A stretch of DNA of 64,000 bases from positions 15,305,447-15,369,446 of the forward strand of contig BSWB01000005.1 in the NCBI GenBank assembly GCA_033239125.1, given 5' to 3'. Origin of the DNA: Fagopyrum homotropicum (lineage: Eukaryota; Streptophyta; Magnoliopsida; Caryophyllales; Polygonaceae). The number at the start of each line of letters is the position of its first letter. The first letter of the stretch is position 1. The translations under genes were made by a program, and so were the position numbers. Shown piece by piece: positions 33,144 through 44,355 of the stretch. A model generated the notes under the pieces. The model had not been told where the DNA came from. It did not search any database and worked only from the letters and a program-made list of their open reading frames with translations.

Positions 33144-34692
33144 TGACTGAAGGTATTTTTATGGTCGTCTATACCCTATCAAAAATATAATCCCGACTTA
33201 GCACTAAAACAAGTATAGTGGTTAAGTAAGGGTAGAACGCAAGAGAGTTAAGGTATTTTTATTAAATGCGATTATTGATTATAAAAACAAGTAACAAAGG
33301 GGGGGGTTTGGTTGAATTGATGCACACAAAAACTTATGAAAACGAATAACGCAACAAGTAAGACAGTAATGGATGAATCTACATCAGGTTGATTCTTAGG
33401 ATGCAATTGCTACTTTGGTGAGTTCCTTTTACAAGTTTTCAAGTAATCTCTCGTCTCGATCATATATATGTATTGAGCCAACCGACATCAACACAACTTA
33501 ACAGGTTAGTGTTCCGTAAACCTACAAGAACAATTAACAAGTTAGCTTTCAAATAAAGACTAAGGGATATAAACAATATATTAAAACCATTAATCTTATC
33601 TTTTTATTTGTGTTCCTTTTCTTTAAGTAATTACAACCCGTTATTACTTAAAGTTTACTACTATAAAGACCCGAACCCGGAACCTATTAATCCTAGTTCT
33701 TTACATGCACTTTAGAATCTAAGGTGATCAATCTCAAGTAACAGTAAAACATGCAATTAGACAATGGAGATCAAGGAAACACAAAGCATTACTAAATGAA
33801 AACTTATATTAAAGAAAACTTACAACCAAAGTAACAACGCAGCTTCAAACCAACTCAATGTAGCAAGGGAGTTAGCAACTCATTACAATGGAAATGATGA
33901 GAAAATTGGTTTCTAAGTGGAAAATGATGGATAATTTTGGTTCTAAGTGGAAAATGATGGATAATTCGGTTGGATGATTCTAGCAATCAACCATGGACTA
34001 TTTACACTACAAAAGACACTAAATAGGAGTAAATGGCCGGCCCAAAACAGCCACCTTTAATGCCAAAAAGGTGGTGTAAACAGCCGGAGTAAAGCTTTTG
34101 TCGTTAAACCGCAGGGGCGGCCTTCAGCTCCGCAGGGGCGGTGAAGGAAAAAATGCTTGATCTTCTTCATGGCCGCAGGGGCAGCTAGGCAATTCCGCAG
34201 GGGCGGATCTTTAATGCTCTTCAAATGTCCGACTCTTCAACTTCCTGCCGTTTCTGATGCCAAGCCGCCGGGGCGTCCTAATGTCAACGCAGGGGCGGTG
34301 ACACAGACTCTTCATCTTCCAGCTCCCAGGCAGAGACGTAGGGGAAGGCACAGGGGCGCTGGTCTTCGCTTCTTCAGGGCAAGTCACCGCAGGGGCGCCA
34401 AGGGTTGACGCAGGTGCGGTGAAAGTCTTCATGGTTGGCGCTGGCAAAGGCGCAGGGAGCGCTCCGGAGTAAGGCGTCACCCGTAGGGGTGGTGACAAGG
34501 CTCCGCGGGGGCGGTGAAGCAACAGAAGCTTTGCTTCATGAACGAACTTCACTCCTAAGTGCTTATAACTCCTTCCTTAGCTTCTTTTAGTCTTCTTCTT
34601 CTGGACCAAGGAGTTAGTAGCATAAACCGACACAAATGCAATAAAAAGACTCTAAAAACTATCCTAAATGATAGTGATTCCATCACCTATCA
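33144..34692 (-). repeat. 5' LTR of the pol-less Athila (1549 bp)
   Basis: Ends are TGACTG and CTATCA on the plus strand. Between about 34105 and 34520 it holds roughly ten occurrences of a CCGCAGGGGCGG-type motif with variants. Its right 215 bp recur at 28776-28990. Two overlapping near-identical segments (TCTAAGTGGAAAATGATGG) repeat in tandem at about 33912-33965. Confidence 0.85.
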
Positions 34693-36423
34693 CTCATCCT
34701 TCTAGTTTAGCCATTTCTTTCCTGAGAATAAGTGTGTAAGTGTATGCTTAGGGGTAAGGGTAAGTACTTCTTGTGTGTTGTTGTGAGAGAGAGTAAATCC
34801 AAGGAGGGAGTGTAGCAGTAAAGCTTTGTTAATGCCCTCCTGAAATGTTAAGATCATTACTACTGGACTACAAGGGAAGTAGATAGGCTGCCACAGAAAA
34901 AAAAAACGAAGTGAAGAGTTCCTTTTAAAATTCAGATTTTACGTTTAGAAACTAACCATCTTGTAGATCATTGTTAAGGAGTTAGGTTGAAGATCCACCG
35001 TTGAATTTTTAATAGGTAATAGGTGGATATATGTAGTTTGGTGTGTCAAAATTTGAGAAGAAATGAACGGTCGGTTAGAAGTTATAAGGTCCCAAAGAAG
35101 AGTAGTTGAGCTATTTTTCCAGCAGTGAAATTTGGCTAAGTATAGAAAATTTAAGTGTTGTAACCAACTTTAGAGATTTTTGTAGAAGTGATAGTTGAAC
35201 AGTTTTAAGAAATTCTTGCTTCTATGAATAGATTGGATATCATAGATGATCTAGAGAATTATTTCGAAATTTTTATAAATTTATTCGAATTTCATATTTG
35301 AAGCCAAAGTTGGACCTTAATGACTTTTCGGGAAATAGGAAAAGGTGTAGTTTTTCTAGTTTTAACCAAACTCATCCTTGAGAGTTAGAATATAGCATTT
35401 TAGTCTCAAATAAGAGTTTAAGCATAAATTATGGAATTTTTGGAAGTTTCGGGACCAATGGTAAAATAGTCATTTTACCATAAATTAGTATTGTAATCAA
35501 TTCTGTTCTAATAAGATTTACTATCTTAGAAGTCTTAGACTTCTAATTACCTAGAGTGTGTGCTGACGCACTTGCCTCCTTTGACAGGCCACTGAATTCC
35601 TATATTTACAGATCGATTTGTGAATTAGAGAGTCGAGATATGTTGCAGGTAAGTCCTTTGAGCTTACTTAGCTACCTGTCAGATATGAGTGTGAATGATG
35701 ATAGTGGTGTTTGAATGATGTTTGTACTAGTGTATTTCATAGTAATCATCGATTGACTTATATATCTGGCCTAAGAGTAACGGGCGGTAGCATTCTGCTC
35801 AGTTAGCCCGAGGGCGCTGAGGGTTTCTTTCGGGACTAGTCCATACTTGGTTTGCGGGGACGCCACCGGTGGAGGTGTGCCAAACCATCACCAGTTGGAT
35901 AAGGAACGGAGGCGGGAAATCTTAAGATTCCTCGTGCTACAACTTTTAAAATAGGATGAAGTGAATCACATAAGTTGTCAGATAATAACCGGATTGTGTG
36001 CCAACATGTTGAGTGTTTATATTCTTCTTCTGTGTGTTTGTGCTATTTATCTTTCTACTTATATTTGATTAGTTAGCTAACTGTTAATTGTTGTTTAGAC
36101 TTGCCACAGGTTAAAGCAGATGTCGAGTGATCCGGATGGTAGTGGACATCCGGGGTGTCGTACTCCTTAGGATGGGGTGCAGTTTCTTTTGTTGGTCTTT
36201 CAGTTAAACTGTTTATTTTTCTCATATTGTGAGACTTTGTTATTTCCGGCTGTCAGTTTTCTGGTCACATTCATTGTTTTGTTAAAACATACTTTATGAT
36301 TTATGAGTTTCCTTACCTGTGTCTTGTTGTAAGATCTAGTTAAGTTGTTGTCAAACTAAGGTCGGGACCCACTGTGAGGTCCTAACCGGTAGCTTTCCGA
36401 GTTGTGAAACTTGGGGTGTTATA
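34693..36423 (+). repeat. 5'-truncated Tekay-like LTR, copy C
   Basis: It ends CTTGGGGTGTTATA, a mutated form of the GGGGTGTTACA terminus of the other copies. It carries the reverse complement of GGACCTCACAGTGGGTC-type sequence at about 36363-36385 and segments shared with copy D inverted, such as CCTCCTTTGACAGGCCACTG. Its beginning is missing: the left side is the pol-less Athila, which probably inserted into this LTR. Right of it LINE 1 ORF1 resumes. Confidence 0.7.
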
Positions 36424-37530
36424 CTTTAATACACTAATTGAGAGCAATACTACAATAGATTTGTAGGTTAGGATTCCCCAAATCCCTCCGGAATATGTCA
36501 ATAAAGAAACTACTAGAATCATAGTAGAAAAGAATGGGGTAGGAAAGTTTGTGAAACTTGACTCTTTCTCTAAAAAAGGCAAAGGAATTAACTTCACTAG
36601 AATTTGCATTAACTTAGATATGGATGGGGAGAGAAAAATGATTGTCCCTATTCCGGATGAGAATGATAAAGTTAAAGACTTTCCTATTTGGTACGAAGAT
36701 TTTTCCATGGGTTGTGATTTTTGTGCTAATGAAGATCACACCTATGAGGTGTGTCCTATGAGGGGAATTAGAGCTAAGCCTTTTAGAAACTATAGGAAGT
36801 TCAATGGGAGAATAGAAAATACAGTGGGAAGGAATGATGACAAAGATTGGAACAATGTCGAAAAAAAATAACAATTTGTTGTTCACCGTAACAAGGTGAG
36901 ACCTTATCTCTCATCTCAATATGGTCTTCCTATAGAAAAAGAGGAAGGCTCTTCTTCTAATTCCAAGATTAGCCCAAAACAGCTTGCGGGGGTTAATGAA
37001 AAAGCTGAAAACCAAAAGGATGAAATGGAAATTCATGGGAAAGAAAAAGGAGTTCAGAATGTTCAAAAGGAAAATGATGCTCAAGAAAAAACAACCCAAA
37101 CCAAATCCAATGATGTACATCTTGAGGATGAACTCCCTGAGGATGCAAAAAACGAAAATAGCCCAAGTCTATGCCCCCCTTATTGTCCCTATGGATGAGG
37201 ATGAAGAGTACAAAGCGAAAGCTGCTGAGATTGAGAAACAACTCAATGAAGATGAAGAACATGAGGAAAGTCCGGATGATGAGTTGACGGTTGCTAAGTT
37301 TACTGTACTGATGTTCAAGAATGGTGAAATTCCCTAAGAATTAAGGGTGACGGCTTCTAAAAATACATTTTAATTCCTTGGAGACAAACAACACAGTTAA
37401 CAAACTTATGAATGCAAGGGAAGTTAACAATGAATCCGGAAACTCCGACTCAAGCCTAGGGAAGAGGCAGGGGGTGGTGAAGACGCGGCTTCCTCCAAGA
37501 TGAAGGAAACAAAGAAGCCAAAACTCAACT
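36424..37530 (+). pseudogene. LINE 1 ORF1, C-terminal part with zinc knuckle
   Basis: The reading resumes as IPQIPPEYVNKETTRIIVEK, then VKLDSFSKKGKGINFTRICI and MDGERKMIVPIPDENDKV, and the CCHC knuckle CDFCANEDHTYEVC. These are typical of plant L1-type ORF1 proteins. A Lys/Glu-rich tail follows in shifting frames (36896-37337) to SSLGKRQGVVKTRLPPR near 37500. Frame breaks at about 36450, 36870 and 37200 show it is non-functional. Confidence 0.85.
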
Positions 37531-37537
37531 AATCTAA

Positions 37538-38931
37538 ATGAATTCAAAACTTTTGCGGAGTTTCAGTTCATATCTGGACATATCCAATTTGCGGATTTAT
37601 TTCCCTTTTATGAAATCTATTTTAATCATGACAAATTTCAGAATTTTCAGAAAGTGCTTATGGCAACAACCTTTCTTTATGTTAATTTCAATTCCTTATG
37701 CACCACAATGTAATATGGAGATTAACCTCCAAATTTTCCAAAGTAATGAATTAGTTGTGGGATTATGTCTTTACTGTTTGGCCCCAACTAGTAGCAACAT
37801 TATGATTTTAAAGTTTATTCATACAGAATTGTGGAATACTCCATATGTGTGCTCAAAGGTAAGTTACTATCATGGTTTTTTTGCTTGGAACTGTTGGCAT
37901 GAACAAAGCTATAAGAGAGTGGAAAAAAATCAGCAATGTATATCAATTGGCTAATAAACAGAAACTTTTCCTTGATGGACATGAAGCAAGTCGACTTAGG
38001 AGAAATCACTGATACTAATGACATGTTTTTTTCCTTTAGTAAAATTCATTATTATGTGCTTTTGGATTTCTTAAAAATTGAATATGATGATTATAGAGTA
38101 TTTTGGATATGTTGGTTTGGAAAGATTTGTAGTTGTTGTTGCTCAACAGTGGAAACAAGGTTATTGTTAATAGCATTAGAATGTAAGAAAAATCAGCTTA
38201 ATAAGGAAAGAGATTTTGGGTATTTGAATGGACTTATCTGTTGGTACTTGTGTAATCTTACAAGCTTACTACATGACAAATTAACAACAAACGGCATACC
38301 TAAGTCAATGAATGTATTTTCATTTTTCTACTATCTATGTGTTGTCTACTAGTTCTCTATGTGGAATGCAGGTCATATGGCGCTTAATTCAGTTTTGGAA
38401 GGAAATTGGAACAATAAAGAGCAAGCAAGATCGAGAACAACTATGGACAACTACTATCAACTTTTTGGACAATCTTGTACTTATTTTATATTACAGAAGG
38501 AACAAATTTGTAATATTACAGGATCTAGAATCAATATCCAAAGTACCATTTCGGTAGGAGATCCTGGACTCAACATAATTAAAATAAATGGCAGTGGTTC
38601 ACCTTATTTTTGTATGCCACCGTGTACTGTGATGAAGGCTATTTCACCCACTGACTTGTTGATACAAAACAAAGTGTTTGACTCCTTTCCTGAGTGTGTT
38701 TTGCGCTGTAAAACAGAGATGGAAAAGTATCTATATGTAACAGTAAATTATGATTTTAAGTTTAATAAAGAGAGTAATTATAAAACTATTAAGGAAATTG
38801 GTAACATAAGAAGTCATTATGCACAACAAAATCGCTTAGTGACAAAACTTACTCTTGCAATTTTGAGTCACTTTATTATTTGGTTATTCCATGGTTCCGA
38901 GACTTTTGGAGGAATCACGATCTTAAGTTAA
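37538..38931 (+). other. inter-ORF segment of LINE 1 with three unrecognised open frames
   Basis: Between ORF1 and the ORF2 endonuclease lies 1.4 kb not matched in LINE 2. Plus-strand frames at 37538-37954 (138 codons), 37936-38352 (138) and 38359-38931 (190) follow one another in different registers. The last includes PECVLRCKTEMEKYLYVTVN and ends FHGSETFGGITILS. I recognise none of them. They may be a captured sequence, an insertion or chance frames in AT-rich DNA. Confidence 0.4.
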
Positions 38932-38989
38932 ACAGTTTGAAAGGAAAAAGTTTGAAACTGGAAATAATGTTTGGAATAAGGGGAGTTAA

Positions 38990-41475
38990 ACACCCAATAC
39001 TATATCAATGTGTAAAATGAATTGTAGGGGAATTAAGAAAAAGAATTTTTGGACCAATTTAAACATTTCATGTAAGAATGAACACATTCAAATGATTATG
39101 TTGACAGATACTAAAACTGAAGACGAGTTTGCGGAAAGGATATGGAGAAATGCAGGTTTTGATAAAATCGTCTTTATTCCAACGATGGGTTTTGCGGGTG
39201 GTTTATGTCTACTTTGGAAAGAATACCAAATAAAAGGTGAAAAACTAGAGATTCTTAATGCAACTGAACGATATCTACTTGTAAAACATACCAATGTAAA
39301 TACTAATTTTGAATCCATGATTTTCTTCATTTACGCTCCCCCGAACGAACAATTGAAAAACCCATTCTGGTCAAAATTAAAAACATGAAATGACTAATAT
39401 AAAAATTCCGATGATTATTATTGGTGACTTTAATGAGATATTGGAACCTACAGACAAGAAGGGCGGAGTGACTCCAGCCAACTGTAAGTTTGAGAGATTG
39501 TTACAATTTTCGAGTCAATTTAGCCTTAGGGATTTACCCACTAAAGGAAATCTATTTACGTGGAAAAAAAGAAAGAGGGGGATAATAATACATATGAAAA
39601 ATTAGATTTGAAACAACGTGGACGTTAAGACAAGATTGTGAAAACCTACCACTAGTGTTAAGAACAACCCGCTTAGATTTGAAATAATGTAGACGTTAAG
39701 ACAAGATTGTGAAAACCTAGTCAAACAAGTATGGAGAACCCAATACGAAGGTTCACACATGTTTAATCTCGCAAAGAAAACAAAACTTCTCAAACAAAAA
39801 CTTAAACAATGGAGTCGAAAAAATATTGGTAACATTAACAGACAACTTCAAAAAGTAGATGAAGATCTCAAAGGGCTTCAAAAGCAAATTTTTTCACAGT
39901 TTGACCAAACTATGAATAACAAAATCGGCAAATTAAGTAAGAAAAGGGAATGTTCGGTGGAATATTAGCATAAATATTGGATGCAACGAGCTAAAACGAA
40001 ATTTCTCCAATTTGGAGATAAGAATGCACAATTTCACCATAGGAAAGCTACGGGCCGAAGATATAAAAAAATAATCTCAACAATCACCGAATATGATGGG
40101 TCGGTGGTGTCAAAAGAAACGGACATCAATGAAGAAATATCTGCAATAGATAACAATAATTTGGAAATGCCGTTCTCCACAAAGGAAATAAAGGAAGCAA
40201 TTTTTAATATAGGCGCGGACAAATCGCCGGGACCGGATGGAATGTCTGCGGGTTTGTACCAAAAGTACTGGCACATTGTCGGACCAGCAGTGACGAGGGT
40301 AGTCAAGAGCTTTTATAGAACCGGAAAAATTCTCAGACAACTTAACCATACGTTTATTTCTCTCCTACCAAAGAATGACAACCCAACATCAACATCCTAT
40401 TATAGACCTATTAGTTTAGTATCTACGGTGTATATAAAATTATCTTGAATATATTAGCAACGCGATTAAGTCTAGTCCTACCAAAACTTATCCATCCGCT
40501 ACAAAGTACTTTTATTAAAAATAGAGCAATTCAGGATAATGTCCTCATTGCTCACGAAAGATCCCCGTCGTAATGCATTGTGAATTCTATAACCACCATA
40601 TTGAAAGTACCAAACACCTCTTCTTCCAGTGCCCCTTTATGATATCAACCATAAAAAATCATAATATAACAACGATCTTAAAAAACTACGATTTTGTTAA
40701 CCGGAGAATCGACGAGGCTCTTCATGACCTAAAAGGATTAATATCAACACAAGAAATGAATCTCACTGTAGTTACTTGGTGGAACATATGAATGACAAGA
40801 AATCAATTCATTTTTAGCAAAACAAAAATTTCGGAAAATATTAAAGATTCAGCATTGAACCAAATAGAAGTGTGGAACATAGAAAATATGAACCAGAATA
40901 TGAATAACATAGCAAATAAATCACCACGAAGAAAAAAAAGAAAAGTATTAAATGGAAAACACGAGAGAATGGTTTTCACAAACTTAATTTGATGCTTCAC
41001 AAAACTCGGCTGGAAAATTTTCATTTGGTTTTATCATCCGAAATCACAATGCCTTGCCAATCAAAATTGAAAGTGGTAGGTGTGATGTTGAATCTATTTT
41101 GGAAGTAAAAGCTCTTGCCTTACGAAATGGCCTCCAAAAGGTCAAGTAGATTGGAATTAAATTCATTGAGATTGAAGGAGATAATTTGACGCTTGTCAAC
41201 TCGATCAATCGTATCTGGAAACCACCTTGGGAACTTGATATGATTATCAACGATATTTCAATTATCACATCAGAGTTGACTATCTCCATCACTCGACACT
41301 TTTTTAGGGAAATTAATCTGGTTGTGGACAAGATAGCTTCACATGGACACATTACCGACCTACACATTGAAGAGATTCCATAAGATGTTCAAGACCTCAT
41401 CCGCAAGGATGCCATAGGCCGATTGGTTTCTAGAGGCTGATCCACCTATTTTCTTACCTATGTATTAAAAAAAAA
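38990..41475 (+). pseudogene. LINE 1 ORF2: endonuclease, truncated RT, zf-RVT and RNase H
   Basis: Endonuclease (39008-39605): KMNCRGIKKKNFWTNLNISC, GFAGGLCLLWKEYQIKGEKL, FFIYAPPNEQ and PMIIIGDFNEILEPTDKKGG. Pre-RT and RT start (39760-40448): FLQFGDKNAQFHHRKATGRR, ADKSPGPDGMSAGLYQKYW, HTFISLLPKNDNPTSTSYYR. At about 40560 the RT is cut and reading jumps to the zf-RVT region (CEFYNHHIESTKHLFFQCPF, 40573-40791), so the RT catalytic core is deleted. A C-terminal RNase H-like domain (41005-41383) reads LGWKIFIWFYHP in a shifted frame, then FIEIEGDNLTLVNSINRIWK and FREINLVVDKIASHGH. An A-rich run at 41466-41475 may be the 3' tail. Confidence 0.88.
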
Positions 41476-42404
41476 GTTAAAGAGTCATTAAGAAAAAACG
41501 ACGGCTTCTAAGAAAACCCTAAGAAAAAAGTACGCCACGTCAAGCACCAAGAGGTTGAGACTCTTCAAAAACCCTATCCCCAATTTATTGCGGCTTTCAA
41601 TAGACCTGAAAAACACATCCCCCAAATCAAAACCAAGATGGTATAGAATACCTATCCGCCTCCCACAAATCAAACCATTCTACCAAATGCAATAACCAAA
41701 TTGATCTTTCATCTACAACCATAGACCAAGTACGCCATCTCGAAATCATGGAAGAAAAAAGCGGTGATGTTTTGTTGCGACTGGGAGCAAAGAGGAGACA
41801 TATCCGTAGGATGAAGATCTGGATTTTATGGCCATGAAAGAGAATCAGATGGAGACCAAATCGAAGCACAAGCGGTCAAAAGTCAACAAAACACCAAGGA
41901 AAAGGTGATTTGAGAAAGATAATACGACCTCAAAGGTTTCCAGAAGTGTGCTGCTATATGGATTTAGGAGGGATGCTAAATGATGTTGTTGGAGGGGGAG
42001 GGGGGGGGGGGGGGTTGGAGTCGAATAACACCAAAAGAGGAGTGTTGGCTTCTTTGATGGGGAAAGGAGACGCGGAGACCTCTATTTCTCGTATGGTGCC
42101 AAGGAAACAATCATGGAACATAAGAACACCTTTGCTCTTCGACCAAAATGGTACTTATCTCTATCACAACATACTCTATAGATTTGAAACTAGATATCGG
42201 TTTTTAGACTATTTTGAACAGAGAAAAATTGTTATGCTGATTATAGATTTGAATTAAGTCCATTTAGTCTTTAAAGATGCTCAAAATAGATTGCAGTGTT
42301 TTGAGGTGTGTTATCTACTTAACAAATTCAAGAGAAGATAAAATAAATCACAACTTATCAAAGTTGTTTTTTTATGTTTTCAATCTCTTTCACAATTAAT
42401 TCTG
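41476..42404 (+). other. probable 5' leader of LINE 2, with a poly-G tract
   Basis: No gene is recognised. A run of about 24 nearly uninterrupted G (41992-42016) is notable. Because the Athila-like solo LTR at 42410 interrupts sequence that runs into LINE 2 ORF1 at about 44190, this stretch is most simply the LINE 2 5' UTR (inference). The boundary with LINE 1 is not resolved. Confidence 0.4.
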
Positions 42405-42409
42405 CTCTT

Positions 42410-44167
42410 TGTTTGCTCCAAACGGTGTGTGCAAGCTTTAAAATTTATAACCCAAGAAGTATGCTTGAACAAATATGCGAACCCGTAGTGTACGGATCAA
42501 TTGTAATAAAAAGCAAGAATCCCAGGGATCGATCACATGAACTTAGGTGAAACAAAACACAGAATAGTTTGTCAAGTATTGCAATTAACCAAAAGCAATC
42601 GAAGTAATCAAAGATGATGTAAAAGTCAAGTAAGAAGAAATGCGGATTCTAGGGATTAAAACATCTAGTTGTGGTTCCTACTCAAGATCTCAAAGGATAA
42701 TACGGACAAAGTTGAGGCCTGCAGAGGGAACATGTTTCTAAGGTGGGAATAGATCACCGGGTAAGTCTCACTACTCACTATCCCAAACCAAAGCTCCTAT
42801 TACCGGGTAAGTCTCAAGGTACTAAGGAAAGGAACTATAATCTCAAACCAACACACCACCCAAGGGGATAGAATCAACCTTTACCGGGTAAGTCTCAGGC
42901 TAACTCACAAAGATGGGATGAAGGCACACTCAAACCCCAATAAAGGATAAACCTTTATTACCTACACTCATGATCATGGGTAAACAAACAAAAGAATCAC
43001 CGGGTAAGTCTCATCCTAGGCTTGCATTGAACCAGGAAAGGTGTAATAAGAATAGGATTTGGCAAACTAGAACACGTAACTTCAGTTTCGGATCAGGAAA
43101 GGTTCACCTCGTTCAGTCAAGTTCCAACCCGGCCGAGATGTTCATCGACTGAGCGAGGTATTCTAGAGTTAAGGTTAAAGACTCGAGTTTTCAGGGTCCT
43201 ACTGGGATTAAGATCATTCTATCATCGTCTTTCCCACAACCTTCAGCCAATCACCCTAGAATCTCATAAGAAACTTAGCCAACAATCATCATGATAACAA
43301 TAATCAAATAAATGGAAAGATAATCAATATTCGAACAAGAAAACCTTAAGAAAAAGGTCTCAATAACTGAATCAAATAACAACAAATCAACGTTCCTTAA
43401 ATCACAGATCAGCTAAGACAACAAACCAAAAAGGGAATCTAAGAAAGTCTTACAAACTCCCTCAAAAGCTAACTCCAAACTATGAATCCTTCCTTGATCT
43501 TCAATCCTTCCTTCAAACCTTCAGAAAATACTCCAGAAATCTCTCTAATCGTGTGTGTAGAAGATTGGATCCGAAGATGGCTAAATTGTGGAAAATCCAA
43601 CCCTTTATATAGGAGAATTATCTTTCAAAGATAATAATATTTTAAAAAGATAATTTCCAATAAAATATATTTATATCTCTAAAATAAATCTTCCAAAAAT
43701 AATATCTTCCTTCCAGAAATCCAGCCCAAAAATATAAGATATCTTCTTTCCAAAAATAAAAAATCTCAGCCAAAAATATATATCTCGCCGGCGGCAGGGT
43801 GTTTGCCTCGGTCGGGACGTTCCTCAAGATCACCTCGGTCGAGGTGGTACTGTAGCTGACCGAGGTGAATCTCAACTGAATGTGAAATCTCTCGAATCTG
43901 GTCCAAAGTAAATCTTTTTAATCATTTCCATGCTTCCTGAGTTTTTCTTTAAGCTCCAGAATGTAGCTTTAATGACTCCTTAGCTCCATTTTAGTCCAAA
44001 ACGTGCCATTTTACCTATGATTACAACGAAACTAGGTGTAGACCTCGAATCCCGTAAAGGTAGATGAAACAACAATATAATCACATAATATACATCCATA
44101 CATGCAGATTATTGAAGATAAAACGTCTAAACAAGTCCCAAAATATAGACTATAATACATGCTATCA
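42410..44167 (-). repeat. Athila-like solo LTR, family F (1758 bp)
   Basis: Bounded by a perfect TSD ctctt (42405-42409 and 44168-44172), with ends TGTTTGC and GCTATCA. Its beginning is alignable with the Athila LTR at 7307 (both have AAATTTATAAC after about 35 bp). It carries four CACCGGGTAAGTCTC-type motifs (42755-42769, 42801-42815, 42882-42896, 42998-43012) and clusters of a CACCTCGGTCGAGGTG-like motif (about 43101-43160 and 43780-43870). A sense TATA box (TATATAAAG) lies near 43605-43615. No internal region or partner LTR. Confidence 0.87.
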
Positions 44168-44172
44168 CTCTT

Positions 44173-44355
44173 GTACATACATCATGAATGATAAAAACAA
44201 GTATTTCAAAGATGTGGTTTGTAAGATCAACGAGCCTACTACAAACAACTATAAACCAAAAAGCAAAGGTAAAAATTATGAAGAACCCAATCTTGAGGAG
44301 TATCTTATGTGTCTAGCTAAGGTGAATAATGACTTTCAAAAGCAAAATGAAACCT
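44173..44355 (+). pseudogene. LINE 2 ORF1, N-terminal fragment
   Basis: It begins MNDKNKYFKDVVCKINEPT at 44184 and continues NYEEPNLEEYLMCLAKVNND and FQKQNETSL, parallel to LINE 1 (TFKEVVCSI, ELAEYLSSLSKVKSDF). Similarity to LINE 1 stops abruptly at about 44350. DUF4283 and the zinc knuckle are missing. Confidence 0.75.

Larger units (their letters stand above)
28776..34692 (-). mobile_element. pol-less Athila-type derivative (gag plus ATHILA ORF-1)
   Basis: The 5' LTR is at right (33144-34692, TGACTGAAGG...CCTATCA on the plus strand), then a tRNA-Asp-like binding site, gag (32046-32927), a non-coding stretch, the ATHILA ORF-1-like frame (29661-31025), a non-coding 3' region with a purine tract, and a truncated 3' LTR (28776-28990). 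No protease, reverse transcriptase, RNase H or integrase sequence is present between gag and the second frame, so this is a large non-autonomous derivative. The right flank is ctcat (34693-34697); the left TSD has been lost with most of the 3' LTR. Confidence 0.85.

Noticed and set aside
42410..44167. Considered as a second LTR of the 7307-20491 element
   Set aside because: It has its own ctctt TSD and clearly diverged sequence, so it is an independent solo LTR of a related family.
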